From Lycocorax pyrrhopterus obiensis (Eukaryota; Chordata; Aves; Passeriformes; Paradisaeidae): a stretch of 64,000 nucleotides of DNA. The first letter of the stretch is position 1. Every line of letters begins with the position of its first letter. The stretch covers positions 4,557,199 through 4,621,198 of the forward strand of contig JACSVZ010000007.1 in assembly GCA_014706295.1 (NCBI GenBank), read 5' to 3'. Shown here piece after piece: positions 37,601 through 50,612 of the stretch. The notes beneath the pieces were generated by a model. It was not told the origin of the DNA and searched no databases. It saw only the letters and a program-made list of their open reading frames with translations. A program made the translations under genes and the position numbers.

Positions 37601-40600
37601 TCCAACCTGCTGAGAAGTATGGTCTGGTGTACATTAGGAATAACACAGTAGAATGCAGTTGTTTTATCAAGATATGATAATGATATTGTAATTGAAAAGG
37701 GCACAAGGTTAAGTTTGTGTTAGCCAGCTTTTCCTGTTGCCCTGCAGTGCCAAACATTTCACCAAATCTCCAACAGATACTGCTTAAAGTGTGTTTTTCA
37801 TTTGAGCTTTGGACTGCAAGTTTCGTGCTTTTTCAATTTTTTTTTACCAATTTCAAAAGCTAAAGGAAGTGAAACCCTTAAGAAATTGTTTTTGAATTAA
37901 CTCTTAACACCAAGAGCCAGAGTCCTCAAGAAATACTAAGACAATGTGACATTTAAGATAAACATCAGGAGAGAGAGCAGTATCAGATGGACTAATATAT
38001 TTCCAAAATCAATTGGTTTTTTTTTTAGCATTCACAGTAACTGAAAAGCATCATATGCTGTAAAGTGGTACAAATCCCAGACAGGGAGTCAGCAAGTTAC
38101 TTCTGGTACAGCTGTAAAAAAAGGAAAAATAGGTTGGGCATATATCACCAACCTTCTTCGTTTTCCCTTCCCTCTGCTGGACTTGGGAAAGGATTGTTTA
38201 CTGTTTTTATAAAATCCTATAAAATAGTAACATGTTAGTGAAACATAGTTTTGAACACAGTGATCAGGATGAGTGCTCAGCAAAAAGTTATTTTTATAAA
38301 GTATTGCTGCCTCAAACCGTTGTGCATATGCAGCTGAAAGATTTAAACGTATCCAGTAATAGGGCTGAGAACAGCGCTCAGGTGGGACATGAATGGCATA
38401 AAGATCATCTGCACAGATCTTGGGAAGTGACATTGCAGGAAACATGGGGGCTCCAGCATTTTGAATGAAAACTTACAAGTGGGTGCATGAGGGAGAGATG
38501 AGCAGCAGTTCAGTTGGAGCTGAAGGAGGGAGGTCGAGTAGAAAACAGGCCTGTCTGTTTTCATTACAGGGCCTGGACAGGCTGCAGCTGAGATTAACCC
38601 AGCAATAAGGCTGAATGGGAAAGAGGAGGAGATCACAAATGTCTATCATATTTCACCTCCTGCAAAACAAAACCAAACCCCTGGCTCTGTTTCTTCAGGC
38701 AGCTCCTCTGAAGGTTATGCTGGAGAGGGAGCAGGATCAGATGCAAGAATCTGGTAATTAGGAGTGAGGGAAGATCCCAAAAAAGAGTATGGTTGATTTA
38801 TGTCTGAAGTATTGACTGAGGGTATTAGATGCTCCCTCTGAACTTTGATATTTTGGTAAAGTGTCCTCTGTGCCTGAGTGGCTGAGCAGTGTCTAAAACA
38901 ACTGGAGAGAGGACACCTCGTTTGTTGTCTTGGAGAGGAAAGAGAAGGGCAGTTGAATCAGGAGTGGATTTTTGCTACAGACAAATGCCTGGATTTTGAT
39001 TAGCAAGCTAGAGAGTAGGAGAAGTAAGTCAACAAGAGCGTAACAATAAGTACGTAAATCCAGATGAAATGGGGTCACCGGAATAAAAAAAGAGTAAGAG
39101 GAGTATTAAAGAGCTGATGTTTGAGGATTTTTCTTAGTGTAGATGTAGTTTGCTAAAGGCATTAGATGATAACAGAGGAGAAAGGCCTAGAGAGGAAGGA
39201 GCAAATAGGTTCATGGAGAACAAAATGGAGAGAAATAGATAGATGTAGATATAGATACATATTTTAATGAGTAGGTCCCCTACAATGGAGTTGATACTAG
39301 TTAGATGAAACTGTAGTCTTCTAACATAAAAATTGCATATGCTACAGATACTAAATTGTCCAAATCTGTAGGAAAGGAGTTACGAGCTATGTGATAAACC
39401 TGAAGAATAATTCATTTTCTGCATTGTTCAAGAAATGAACAGAGCAGTGTTTTCTTCATTGATTATTATTTTTCCAAAGTACTTTTGTGATGTGTGGCTT
39501 ACTGTATTTTGCTGTGTCCTTCCACTATAGTTCAAAAATGGTTTTTCAGTCAGACAAGTTTTAGTGCAACAAAGGTGACCAATTTTGTGGCAGTGTTCTC
39601 TCAACATTCGTGGCAGGAGAGAAGCCAGTATGCTTAGTTCTGCTTTGGGCAGTTGGTCAGTAATGTTTCCATGTATTTCTAACAAATTGATCTGAGAAAG
39701 TGTGGTCTTTGTGGCCAATCCAAATATCTGGCAGTTATCTATATAGAATACAATGACTTAATGCAATGACCAAGATTTTTTGGTTTTGTTTGTGTCTTAA
39801 AATTTCATCGTTTTCAGTTGAGGAGATAGAAAAGGGGTCTCTAAGAGATGAATCTTCATGGATCACAACTGTGCTTTAGCCATATTTTCAGCAAGTTGTA
39901 AGGTAGTGCTCGGTCTTGAATGCAGAGGGGACTTGAAGTGGAACAAAAATAGGATTTTGTGTACAGACCTCATACGTGAGGTTGCAGGTATATCCACCTG
40001 TATATGGAAAAATACCTGTGAAAAAACTTGAGGTCAAAGCATTTTGCTCATCCATCCCTGCTGTTGTTGTACAGGGGATTTGTCTGGGTAACACCTGTCA
40101 GTGCCAATGACAGATACAGTGAGCAAATAGACTCCAGGAGAAGTGCTCCTTTTACATTTGGGATTTTATCAAATACACATGGTACTAGTATTCTTTTCTT
40201 TCCAAAATTAATTATAAACTAAAACAGAGAGAATCATTTAATCAGAAATCTGCTTAAACACTTATAGAACAGGTGTTCTAAGTCTTAAAATCTGCTGCAC
40301 GTTTCAGCACCCCAGCTGATGTTGGTATAAAGGGCAGTTAAAGCTCCAGAAAAAGGGAAAACTTGGTCTATGACACAGTTATCTGCTGGTAGGCCTGATT
40401 ATACTGCAACTTCCTCAACTTAAATGCTGCTTCCTGTTGGTCCAGCACGTCTACTGAGCAATTTAAAATATTAGAAAAAAGATTACTGGAGATGACTTAA
40501 AGCTACAGGAAGATGGAGCTTTGAGGGGTCCTTTTCAGCAGACATTGGAACCACTCAAGTCAGAATTCTCTGCTCAGAACAAATGAGAAAGAAAACATGT

Positions 40601-41331
40601 TACCGTTTTAATTTTTATTGCCTGTTTAACGTGAGTTTTCTTGAATAAGCACGTCCTTGAATAACTATTTCTTAACTAAAATGACACAATTTTGTAGCCA
40701 GTGATCCATGACTTTAAATATTTGGAAGGGCTATTGATTCACTGAACTGGAAGAAATTAAAGATGTTGAGGCATATTTTCAAAAGTAGAATTGCATGTAG
40801 TATAAATTATATTTGATCATGTATATTTTATTTACCATTTAAATCATAAAAAAGCTAGGCACATGTAATACAACATCCAATTTATCTGTAAGAGCTTTAA
40901 CTAAACACTGGTTTAGTTTAAATGAGCTCTGTGTCGTATTACGAGAGCTGCCAGCACCTCCAGCACCTCCTCTTGTTCCCATGTCGTGGTCCCCTGCATG
41001 TACCTATTTCTGTTTGTGGTAGTCACTCTCTAGGTAAATTGGCCATAAGACCAGTGATTCCATCAGCAAATTATCCAGAAAATGCCGTCAGTGCGCATGG
41101 TGACACTTGTGCCACTGGTGGGTCTGTTGCCATTCCAGTGGGATAATTAAATTGGCAGTTTCCTCTCGTTCGCAGCGTCGTCATCTCCCTTCCTTTGGCT
41201 CCTTAGCTTAGACCTTCTCCTTTTCTCTGTCCTCCTAACTGAGTATCAAATGTATTATTGATTGCTCCTCTCCCACCCTCCTCACTTTCACTCCCCCAAT
41301 CTTTTTTTTTAATGTTGTTTTTGATTGGCAG

Positions 41332-41470
41332 TATCATCCCGACAAACAGGAGGCAGATGTGCCAGCAGGAGAAGTGGAGGAGCGCGTGCAGCGGTTCATC
41401 GAAATTGATCAAGCGTGGAAAATTCTAGGGAACGAGGAGACAAAAAAAGAGTATGACCTGCAGCAGCGTG
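41332..41470 (+). CDS. DNAJC24: DNAJC24 coding exon 3: HPD loop and J-domain C-terminal half
   Basis: The exon encodes residues 37-82 and the first base of codon 83. It begins YHPDKQEADVPAG, so the catalytic HPD tripeptide (H38-P39-D40) that triggers Hsp70 ATP hydrolysis is the first thing after the intron. It continues through EERVQRFIEIDQAWKILGNE and KKEYDLQQR, which are J-domain helices III and IV. The run FIEIDQAWKILGNEETK is characteristic of DNAJC24 and separates it from other J proteins. The acceptor is TTGATTGGCAG and the donor is GTAGGT. The split codon joins to exon 4 as GAA (E83). Confidence 0.96.
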
Positions 41471-42179
41471 GTAGGTTCCTGCCAAGGAGTGCTGGAGTGG
41501 CAGCAGCTCTTTAAATAAGCAGGGGCTGGGAGTGGTAGTTAGATGGTATTTTAAAATGCTGTTTAGTGCTGAACCAAATGTTTCTTTCACTCTTGTCCTA
41601 CTTTCAAACGTGGATCCATTATTTATAGCTTGCGCTACACATACATTAGCTGCTGAAAATATGGAATTTCTTCCAACAAAACGTTAGGGGGCATTATTCC
41701 TAATAGTGTGAATTATTATGAAATTTATACTACTTGCAGACCTTAGCCCTTTTTATTTTATGAAGGTAGCTTCATTAATTGTTCCTAATTTTAAGTTTCA
41801 TACTCCATTTTGTTGCAGTGTTTTAGATATAAGTATTAATCCATCAACACCAGGTGTTCATTGTGTACGGATTTATAACCAGAATCATTAGGACACATTC
41901 TTTTCCGTTGTGTGTGTTAGGTAGCGTTCATGATTCATCCGTAGTCTAAACTAGCCTTTCTAAAGCAGGTTTGTAAATAATATTTCAATATAACATATTA
42001 ACTAGGCAGCTCTAGCACGCATTTCTTTTTATATCTCTCAGAAAATAGCTTCTTGAAACAGTGACAGGCTGTTGTGAGAAAGAAAGGGGGGAAATGTAGG
42101 TCAGGTCTGTCACACATGGGCTACCATTACATGAAGTGATAGGCTGTCTTTCTGCTCTGGCCTCGGGATAGGAGTCCCT

Positions 42180-42545
42180 CAGCCTTCCATTAGAACCTTC
42201 AATAAATGTATATCCACCCTACATGTTAATGGGGGGAGTCAATAATAGTGGCTTGCCTGTGGGGAAAACACTCGGTCGCACTCTGCAGTAACACACTGCG
42301 GCCCGGCATTGACGTGGAGCCACCACCACTGCGGAATGTGTCTGATAAAAGCCCACTGTCTCTGCAGCTTGTTATTGAATTCCCTGCCATTGTACAGTGG
42401 CACACCATCAGACCTTGCTCTCTTGTGCTGATTTTTAACTCCCCTGCTGCCGCCGATGCCACAACGTGGAGAGACAAAGGCGTAGCCACTGTGGCACATA
42501 AGCATCACTGCAGGAAAAAGAGGGTGATACAGAATTGGATATACA
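42180..42545. promoter_or_regulatory. Candidate conserved non-coding element in intron 3
   Basis: This segment is clearly less AT-rich than the intron around it. It lacks repeat signatures and is open in three frames (+ strand 42248-42553; - strand 42226-42489 and 42239-42508). It carries several RUNX-like or CCACA cores (GCCACCACCACTGCGG, GCCACTGTGGC), a GATA core (CTGATAAAAG) and CpG-containing motifs (GCATTGACGTGGAG). None of the three translations shows a known domain and no clean splice pair brackets them. An enhancer is the simplest reading; a lineage-specific exon or old repeat is possible. Confidence 0.3.
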
Positions 42546-44304
42546 CAGGGTGAATTCTCGAGTTAAACCTTGTATTTCAGACTTTGTGTGGCTTTGGGAA
42601 GAGAGGGGGAGGGGTGAAAACAGTTGTTGAATAAATATTTTAGAACAATGGGAAAAATTGGATCTTGTTCTATTTGTAATGTAAATGGTATTAAGATCAG
42701 ACTTGAATAAATTTTTCATCTCAAAGTTATTTTTTAAATGCCTGAAGGTGATGTCAGAACAGGAATCTCTGCTGCCCAGCGCTCTCATCCTATTGTACTC
42801 TTATCATTGTAATATTGGTTGTGTCTTCTCTTTTCACAAATTGTATGCACAGAGGAAAAAGGAAACACTAGAGGTTAAGTTAGGAATCTTTTCAGGATTT
42901 AGTGAGTTTTACCTACAGCTTAAATTCAGACTATGAAGTTCCATTTTGCCTGGGTCAGATTAATCCACTGGAGTAGAGAGCTACATCAAGATTTTGTTTT
43001 CCCTTGGGATTTAAGGACATTGCTATAAATGAGTTTTGACAGTAATTTGAAGATTATTTGTATTTTCTGAGATTCTTTTGCATCCACAGGAGTTCTTCGA
43101 AAAGCCATCTGAAGATTCTGTATAAAAGACTTGGAAAATAAATCAGATTGTACCTCTATTTAGGCAGGTGTTTGGTGATGGGATGGTGATGGGACATTCT
43201 GTTTTAGTACAGAGGGTGCCATTCCCAGGGCCCCCGTGTTCCAGGCTGAGCCACACCTAACACACATGTGCAGTGCTGCTGCATTCTTTCCAGCATGTTC
43301 CCTGGCAGCAAAATGATGGGGAAATAAATTCTAGTTCTTTGAATGCCTGTCAAGCTGCTTCTGAAGTCATGATTCTAGACAAATTCGTAGACACTGCCAT
43401 AAAAGCTCACAGAAACAAAGGAATTGAGACAGCAGCTAAGGGGAATAGTGATGAGAGAGATAATACAGCAAGTTAGTAAGATGCAAAGGAAGCCTAGGAA
43501 GCAGGATCTGAAGGATGCCGTGTGTGTATGTGTGTGGCTGCCCATCAGCAGGAAGCCCTTTGCACTGTAGTCTTTTCCCCATTTCACAGATTGTTTATTT
43601 GTATGTACCTTCTTGTGTTACACTAACTAAATCTTAATTACTTGGCTTAGAAATTCAGTAGCCAGAGAAGTTCCAAGGAGATGAAATTCTGTGGGGCTCT
43701 ATGGTTTTAATTTTCTTTTTGTTTGAATTGTTGTGAATACCAAGTGAATGTGCTTTTATATCTTAATACTGCTTTTCTCTGAAGGTTTCCCAATAATCTC
43801 CTAATTTTTTTGTGCCTTCAGGCCATAGCATTAAAGGGGAGAGACAAACTACAAACTGTTCAGAGGTTAGGCTCAAATACTTATCCAACTTTTTCTGATC
43901 TGGAAATCTTATAAGAACTGCCTTTTTGTATGTTTTCTGAAATTTTTTCCAGTTCATTGTTTTGTCATATAAGAATACCTTTTTATGATTGTGAATCTTT
44001 TGTTTACAGTCCCTGCAAAAAAAATTGGGGGATAAAAAAAAAATCTGCATAACAATTTACCTATGAAGAATGGACTTGGGTTTTTTTGTCAATAGATTTT
44101 CTTCTTAGATTTTTCCATTCTTTGTTTGATATCCCATTTAAAAAAGATGAATATGCAGTTAAAATCAAGCTTGACACTAATAATTACCATAAGTTTTTCA
44201 GTGAGTTTAGCTTGGAAAAAACATGTTTCACATTTTTCACATTAGAAGTCATCTGAACCCTGAAAGTTCATGCTTTTGTGACACAGCTGGAAAGAAGAAC
44301 TTCT

Positions 44305-45068
44305 CACAGAATCAGAGAATCACACAGGCTGGAAGAGACCTTCATAGGCCATCCAGATCAATCTCCTACTTAAAGCCAGTCCTCATAGTCAGTTGCTCAG
44401 GCCTTCTCCAGCCTAGATTTAGTGTCTCTGAGGATGGAGATTCTTGAGCTGCTCTGGGCAGCAGTTCCGGTGTTTGTACACCCTCAGAGTAGAAAAACCA
44501 ACCAAACAAACGGAAACCAAACCCCAAATCAACCAAAACATGTTTTGCTTCTATCAAGTCCTATATAAGGACTTCACAACTTGTGCCTTTTCACTTCTCT
44601 TCCTTCCTGTGTGCACCTCTGAGAAGTCTCTCTGGATCCTCCTTGCCCCTGACCATGCTGGCAATCCAATGGACTCGCTCCCATATGTCAGGGCTTTGTA
44701 CTGGGGACACCAAAACTGGACACAGGATTTCAGATCTAATTTCTTTAGGGCTGAGTAGACAGGAAAAAAAATCCCTACACTGACCTGCTGGCCATGCTCT
44801 TGCTGCCACAGCCCAGCGTGGGGCTGGCCTTTGCCACACGAGTGCCCCTGTGCTGACTCGTGTCGAGCCTGTTGTCCATCAGGTCTGTCTGTGGAGAACT
44901 GCTTTCCAGCCAGATGTCTCCCAGCCTGTACTGCTGCATTGGGTTATTCCATCCCAGAAGCAGGACTTCATCTTGGTTGAACCCTTTGATGTCCCTGCCA
45001 GCCCATTTCTATATCCTATCCAGGTCCCTTTGAATAGCAGCCCTGCAACTGTTCTGGATTGTTGTTGA
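44305..45068 (-). mobile_element. CR1 LINE 3' fragment, about 760 bp, antisense in intron 3
   Basis: Read on the + strand, the copy begins at the inverted CR1 terminus (CACAGAATCAGAGAATCACA, then GGCTGGAAGAGACC). It continues into typical inner CR1 sequence, for example CTGTACTGCTGCATTGGGTT ATTCCATCCCAGAAGCAGGA. A short AC-rich interruption (CCAACCAAACAAACGGAAAC) lies near 44500. It is the longest CR1 copy here. ORFs in it are decayed remnants. Confidence 0.93.
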
Positions 45069-45131
45069 TATATGCAAAGGAACTGTATCTAAACAATCAC
45101 ATTACCAAGGTAATAATATGAATTCATTTGA

Positions 45132-45180
45132 TGTTTTAATTATTGATTGATTTTATGTTTTAATTATTAATGATTGATTA
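45132..45180. repeat. Two imperfect tandem copies of an AT-rich ~25-bp unit
   Basis: TGTTTTAATTATTGATTGAT and TGTTTTAATTATTAATGATT follow one another with a few bases between them. The array lies between two CR1 fragments in intron 3. Confidence 0.7.
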
Positions 45181-45411
45181 GCAGAAAGATCACAAAATTA
45201 AATCAATAAATTTGTGCCTTAGATTAATTTCTGGTGATAAATGTAGCAGATAATTCAAAACTAGTAATGGAATCGACACTAAAACCAGTTGCTTTGTATA
45301 TGATTTTGGGTGGCAAATTTAAGAATCTAGGGGTTTTTTTCCATGTGTGGCTCTAGTGAGGTTCAATCAAGGATGGTATATTTTCCCATGAGGATGGACA
45401 CAGATGCCCAT

Positions 45412-45735
45412 AACTCATAGAATTGCAGAATGGGTTGTGTTGGAAGATACCTTAAAGACCATCCTGTTCCAGCCCCTCTACCATGAGCAGGGACACCTTC
45501 CACAGGACCAGGCTGCTCAGAGCCCCATCCAACCTGGCCTTGGACACTTCCAGGGATGGGGCATCCACAGCTTCTCTGGGCAGCCTGTGCCAGGGCAACA
45601 CCACTCTCACAGTCAAACTTTTTTCCCCTCTATCTAATAAAAACCCGCTGTCTTTCAGTTTGAATCCATTCTTCCTTGTCCTGTCACTACGTGGCTGGAG
45701 GAGTTTTCACATCTTGGCACATACCTCCTTTGGAG
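45412..45735 (-). mobile_element. CR1 LINE 3' fragment, antisense in intron 3
   Basis: The inverted terminus (CATAGAATTGCAGAATGGGT, then TTGGAAGATACCTTAAAGACC) leads into CCATGAGCAGGGACACCTTC and the GGCATCCACAGCTTCTCTGG block. These are the reverse complement of the same tail seen at 13721-13955, but a separate insertion. It lies about 340 bp from the previous CR1 copy, in the same orientation. Confidence 0.94.
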
Positions 45736-47535
45736 TTTCAATTTTTAAACTACACTTTTAGAAAAATACTGCAGATGCAATTTTCATACAGGAGTAACAT
45801 TCCAACGTAATTGCCGTTTTGTTCTCGTGTCATTTCTTAGGCAGGAGGAATTCCACGCTCTAAGTGGAATTGCCAGTGTTCCAGCTTGTGCCTCTGAGAA
45901 TGGCTCTGGTTCCATCCCCTCTGTTCCTTTCCGTTAGGCAATGAGGCACAACAAAAAATTGCACTTAGCCTAAAATAGCTCATTTTGTAACACCTGGTCA
46001 CTAATGCAGGCTTTGCTGACAATACCACTGGTTTTGCAGTGTGCCAGCTTATGGTCTGTACATGACACAAGTGTATATTCCTTCTCCAGCCATGGATTTT
46101 ATAGCTGTAGCCCCTCAGCTGGAGCACAAGCCTTTGAACTCTGTGGAGTTAAATCTCATCTGCAACAAGTGAAGCAGGATTGTTTTGGTATTTTTATAAC
46201 GAACATATCTCTTTGTTATGAAAATTCTTAACACATGACTTTGTTAAAATTTCAAATTAAAGTAAGTGCGATTGTTTTAAATTAACTTAAAAGACTCAAA
46301 TTTAAGTAATTGTTTTAAAACTGAAAGCCTATTAGAAAAAAATTAACTTGTGAAAACATCCAGTGAGTACTGTGGTGTTTTTTATGCAGAGTAAATACTA
46401 TAAACAGTATTTGACTGACAGTACATATCTTGAAGTTTAATTGTGTTTGGTTTGGGAAAAAAAATCAATCCTAAGTATGTATGCCTGATAAAGAGGTACA
46501 AAAATCTTTCAAGTATTAAGACTATTTTTACTATTACCATAAACTGTTAAAAGGGTTGAATTTCCATTTACTGCTTGCAACCCTTTCCTTAAAACTCAGC
46601 TTTAAATAGCCCAAGAAATATTTATTGTATCTTCAAGTGAAACTTAAATACCTTTCCTCTTTTACAATTTCTGAATGACCCAGCAAGGGCTCTAGTAAAG
46701 CTCTACTGAACCAAGCTGCTAATAGTTATTTAATGTTGTTCTGTAGCCTGAAAGAATCTCAGTAGATTTTTCCTTTTAATCTCTTTGAATTGCAGGCTCA
46801 TAAACCTCTCTGATGAGCCTGCCAGTGTTTTCTCAGATCCTGCAGTTGAGACAATGGAGCTGCAGAATCCTTTCACCTCTTGTTGTCAGACAAATCCAAT
46901 AGATGGCAAAGCCAGGCAGGCTGTACTGCTGGGGAATTAAGATTTGTTTCACGAGTTCTGGTGGATGATCAGGTCTTCACATTTCCCCCTGTATGTTCAG
47001 GGTATGTTTCAGAAATGACAGCTCTGTACACAGAGTTTTACAGCCTGAGCAGACTGTGCAAGGTGCGAGGCCACCACATAACTCGGCACTGGTAACACTC
47101 CCACTCTCCTTCAGCCAAGGAGCGAAAATGGGACACCAGTTTACTTCAGACAACCACCAACAGGGAGCCATGGCTGTAGTAACAGTGATGTAGATGAAAT
47201 AAGGAAGGGCACGAGAAATATGAATCACTGTGAGAACCATTAGTTTGGATGTTCTGCTTGCAAACTCATACTGGGCTGTGCCTCTGCTTTTTAGTAAGTG
47301 GCTACCTCTGTTTCTGCTGTCTCAAGGTGTATTAGGCTGGGTAATGTATTTAGTAGAGAACTAGAAAATAAAAAAGCTTTGTTCAGCTCTGGAAAATGTT
47401 TCTCCTGCTTGAACCAGACAGGCAAGAAAATGCAGTGTGCAAAACTGCCTGACAAGAGCTGTTACTGGATTATGTGTGAGGTCAAGAGTACTAATAGAAA
47501 ATTTTTATTTTTTGAGATAACCAGATTTCAAATTT

Positions 47536-48125
47536 CATAGAGTCACAGTCATAGAATATGCTGAGTTGGAAGGGACTTAGGAGGATCACTGATGGCCCTG
47601 CACAGGACACCCCAAGAATCCCAGCATGTGCCTGAGAGCATTGTCCAAACACTTCCTGAACTGTGCCACGCTGGTGCTGTGACCGCTTCCCTGGGGAGCC
47701 TGTTCCAGTACCCAACCACTCCCTGGGTGAAGAACCTTTTCCTGATATCCAACCTAAACCTCCCATGACTCAGCTTCAGGACATTCCCTTGACTTCTGTC
47801 ACTGGGCACCACAGAGAAGAGATCAGTACCTGCCCCTCCTCTTCCTCTCACAAGGAAGTTGTAACTGCAGTGGGGCCTCCCCTCACTCTCCTCTTCTCCA
47901 GGCTGAACAGACCCAGTGCCCTCAGCTGCTTCCCCTCAAGGCCCTTCACCTTCCTCGTGGCCTCCTTTGGACACTCTCTAATGGCTTCATGTCTTTTATA
48001 TTGTGGCTCCCCGAACTGCACACAGGACTCAAGGTGAGGCCTCCCCAGGGCAGAGCAGGAGGGGACAATCCCTTCCTTTGCCCGGCAGTGCTGTGCCTGA
48101 TGCCCCCAGGATCTGAGCATCAGAT
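47536..48125 (-). mobile_element. CR1 LINE 3' fragment, antisense in intron 3
   Basis: The inverted terminus (TCATAGAGTCACAGTCATAG, then GAGTTGGAAGGGACTTAGG) is followed by the tail of the CR1 reverse transcriptase ORF. Read on the - strand, that tail contains the peptides VLKLSHGRFRLDIRKRFFTQ and GYWNRLPREAVTAPA, giving a 100-codon remnant frame (47549-47851). The copy is 5'-truncated near 48125. It is better preserved than the intron 2 copy but belongs to a different CR1 subtype. Confidence 0.95.
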
Positions 48126-48329
48126 GGGGAATAATGATCTCTGTTCAGGCTGGGAATTGGGAGAAGGATTAATTTTGCCCATTGGTTGGGGTTTTTTTTC
48201 TTATTTTCAAAATTACAATGGCAGTGATGAATTAGGAAAGCTTTGTTGAAATTCTGTTCCCTGGGCTTCATATTGTACCATGTTTGGAATAGAAGAGAAA
48301 GTAGACTTTTCCTCAGCTGCTTCTTCATT

Positions 48330-48400
48330 ACTTTAATGGTTGGACTCAAAGATCTTTAAGGTGTTTTCCAACATAAATGATTCTGTGGTTCCATGATTCA
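48330..48400 (+). mobile_element. Short CR1 3' terminus, sense orientation
   Basis: Only the last roughly 70 bp are recognisable: TGGTTGGACTCAAAGATCTT, TTCCAACATAAATGATTCTG and TGGTTCCATGATT. It lies about 200 bp from the antisense copy at 47536-48125, so the two CR1 fragments are tail-outward. The intervening 200 bp are not obviously CR1. Confidence 0.8.
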
Positions 48401-50459
48401 CAAGTTACTGTACTTGAAGTATGGTAACCTCATGAATTTGCATCATACCAGTTCTCTTCATGGTGGCTGATGGCCCAACTGCCCTTTTTGTACTTTGTAG
48501 CAGTGAGGCATGACCTAAACCTCCACCACCAATCCTATAAAAGTTGTTCAGAGTGAACTTCTGCTTCATGAATTCCAAATAGGAAACTCTGCAAGTTTTC
48601 TAACTCAATTTTTTGTTCCCTGTAGATGAAAATCTTTTCATTCTACAACCTGGGACCCTTTCCCTTTGTGAAAATTGCGAATTTCCAGTATTAAAAATAA
48701 ACATGGGAAATAGGAAGCATTTACCATTTTCATACTGTTCTCACAGTTATGGTACTGTCTTATTTGATCACGGTGGTGAGCCAGATAGGTAGGCAAACTT
48801 GATTTTGATCTCTGTTTATTGTTTTCTTCCTCAAAGAGAAGGAGGATTCTGCTTCAAGCAAGGCCTGCTGGGGAAAGGCCTCTGGATGGTTTTTGGGTGT
48901 TTTCAGGACGTTCACCATTCCAGTCCTCACGTTTTGTAGCTTGTACCAAGCAAACTCCCAGTAACATTGGTGTTATTTGGGATGAGATAAGCTGTCTGGT
49001 CCTCTTGTGTTTTTGTATTTTGACACCTCACACAGTTAACTAATGTTCTGATCAGTGTAGGGAAAATGTTGTTGCTCCATGTAACTGGTGTATCTTCCAG
49101 TTTTCTTTCATCATTACACTCCTCCTGATTTTTTCCCTTTCTTTTGACAGTAGTAAAGTACTGAGTCTGAGTGGGTTAATTTTCTTTTCATTCCGACCTT
49201 TTTCATTACCAAATAGGTGTTCAGCAAAGGTAACATCAAAGAGGCTGTACTGATCCTGTCATTATTTCCAATGTGTCCCATTTAATTGCTTTCATTAGAA
49301 CTAATTTAGATGAGGCTCATTACCAGGCATATATCATGTACATTTCAGTTGAAAATAGAACAGTGAGGTGCAAAAGAAAGACTGGAATGTAATACTTGGT
49401 GTTTGGGTTTTGGTGATAAAGAAGGAAATGCTCCGTTATCTGATCAGAGGAAGGTTGGAGAGGGGCAGTTTTTCTGGGCTGCTGCTGGAGAGGGGGCTGC
49501 AAAGTCCCTCAGTTCTACTTTTCAGGCCAGAGCAAAGAAGTTACATGGAAGTTACAAGTTACTTAGAAGAAGCTGGGAACCACTTAGAATGTAGTGAGTA
49601 AGTAGGGCAATCTCTTGGGAATTAAAACAACATAATCTGGGCCTCTGACTTTCCAGCAAGTGCCCAATAAGCAGGTCTGAAATAAGATATTATTTCACTG
49701 CCAGCTTTTCAAAGACAGCTGTAGAAAACCCTCCATGCTCTCAAAAGCAACTAAACTATAAGCAGGCTTAAAAATTCACCACTCCAAGAGGAGAACACCT
49801 CCCTCCTCAATAACAACCTCATTTAAACTGTACATAGGCACTAAGCTCCTGAGTCTTGTCAAATCTAAGCCATTTCTGTGTATGTCTTGTAGTTCAGCTT
49901 TTAGGCATTTCTTGTTCTTCAAAATACAGCATTTGGGGAGTTGGAGCTTTCAGAGGTCAGGCAGCAGCTGGGAGGTTCTGTGTCATTAAGTTATAAGGGG
50001 TTTGTCTTTTTTTTACTTTTTAAATATTACTTTTTATGGCTTCACTTGTAACTTTAATGACAAGATCTCACATTATTAAGCTAAAGAACTTGGTGTGAAC
50101 ATTGTACATCAGACATGAGTGTGCTGATAAATGGAAAAACCACCAATTTGTAGTGCACACTTTGCATTTGATGCTGTCAGTTGTGTTGTACGTTTTTCAT
50201 TTCATGCTGTACCCAAATGTTGGAAGAATCTGGGGGATCAAATGGCAGCAGGTCTCTCAGGTACAGGCCAGAACTTGTCTTTCTCTGCTCAGAGACTCTT
50301 TATCATAAAAGAGCACTTGAACTCATCTTCCCCTATGAGTGTTTTGCATTTATTTTTTTGCAGGAGTCTCAGTGGTGTTCTCACACACAACATTCACTTG
50401 GTGCTTACGGGAAGGTTGTTGTTTGGCTTCTCCTTTCTAGGGAAGAATGGGTTGCCTAA

Positions 50460-50612
50460 GAGATACTGAGAAGTCTCCATTTGTGGAGATATTTAAAATC
50501 TACCTGGACATGGCCCATCCTGGTCAGCTTGCTCCAGCTGCCCTGCCTGTGCAGGAGGCTTTGATAGGGGATCTTGAGAGGTCCCTCAGCTGTTCCACAA
50601 ATCTGTGAAAAG
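50460..50612 (+). mobile_element. CR1 LINE 3' fragment, sense, just before exon 4
   Basis: The fragment contains AGTCTCCATTTGTGGAGATA, then the block beginning CTACCTGGACATGGCCCATC, and ends with GGGGATCTTGAGAGGTCCCT CAGCTGTTC, all diverged CR1 3' terminal sequence. The final octamer repeats have decayed. It lies about 350 bp upstream of DNAJC24 exon 4. Confidence 0.85.

Larger units (their letters stand above)
18331..41331 (+). other. DNAJC24: DNAJC24 intron 2 (23 kb)
   Basis: The intron opens with GTAAGT and closes with TTGATTGGCAG. It is AT-rich and mostly unique, with one CR1 fragment (19866-20165), a C13 run at 22945-22957, a perfect short hairpin at 20973-20997 and a regulatory-looking region at 33880-34690. 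ORFs such as the 123-codon one at 32834 lack splice or domain support. No nested gene is recognised. A small CpG-bearing patch at about 30610-30850 stands out from its surroundings but holds no identifiable gene. Confidence 0.85.

Noticed and set aside
47549..47851. 100-codon - strand ORF as a host gene
   Set aside because: The translation is the decayed C-terminal end of the CR1 reverse transcriptase.
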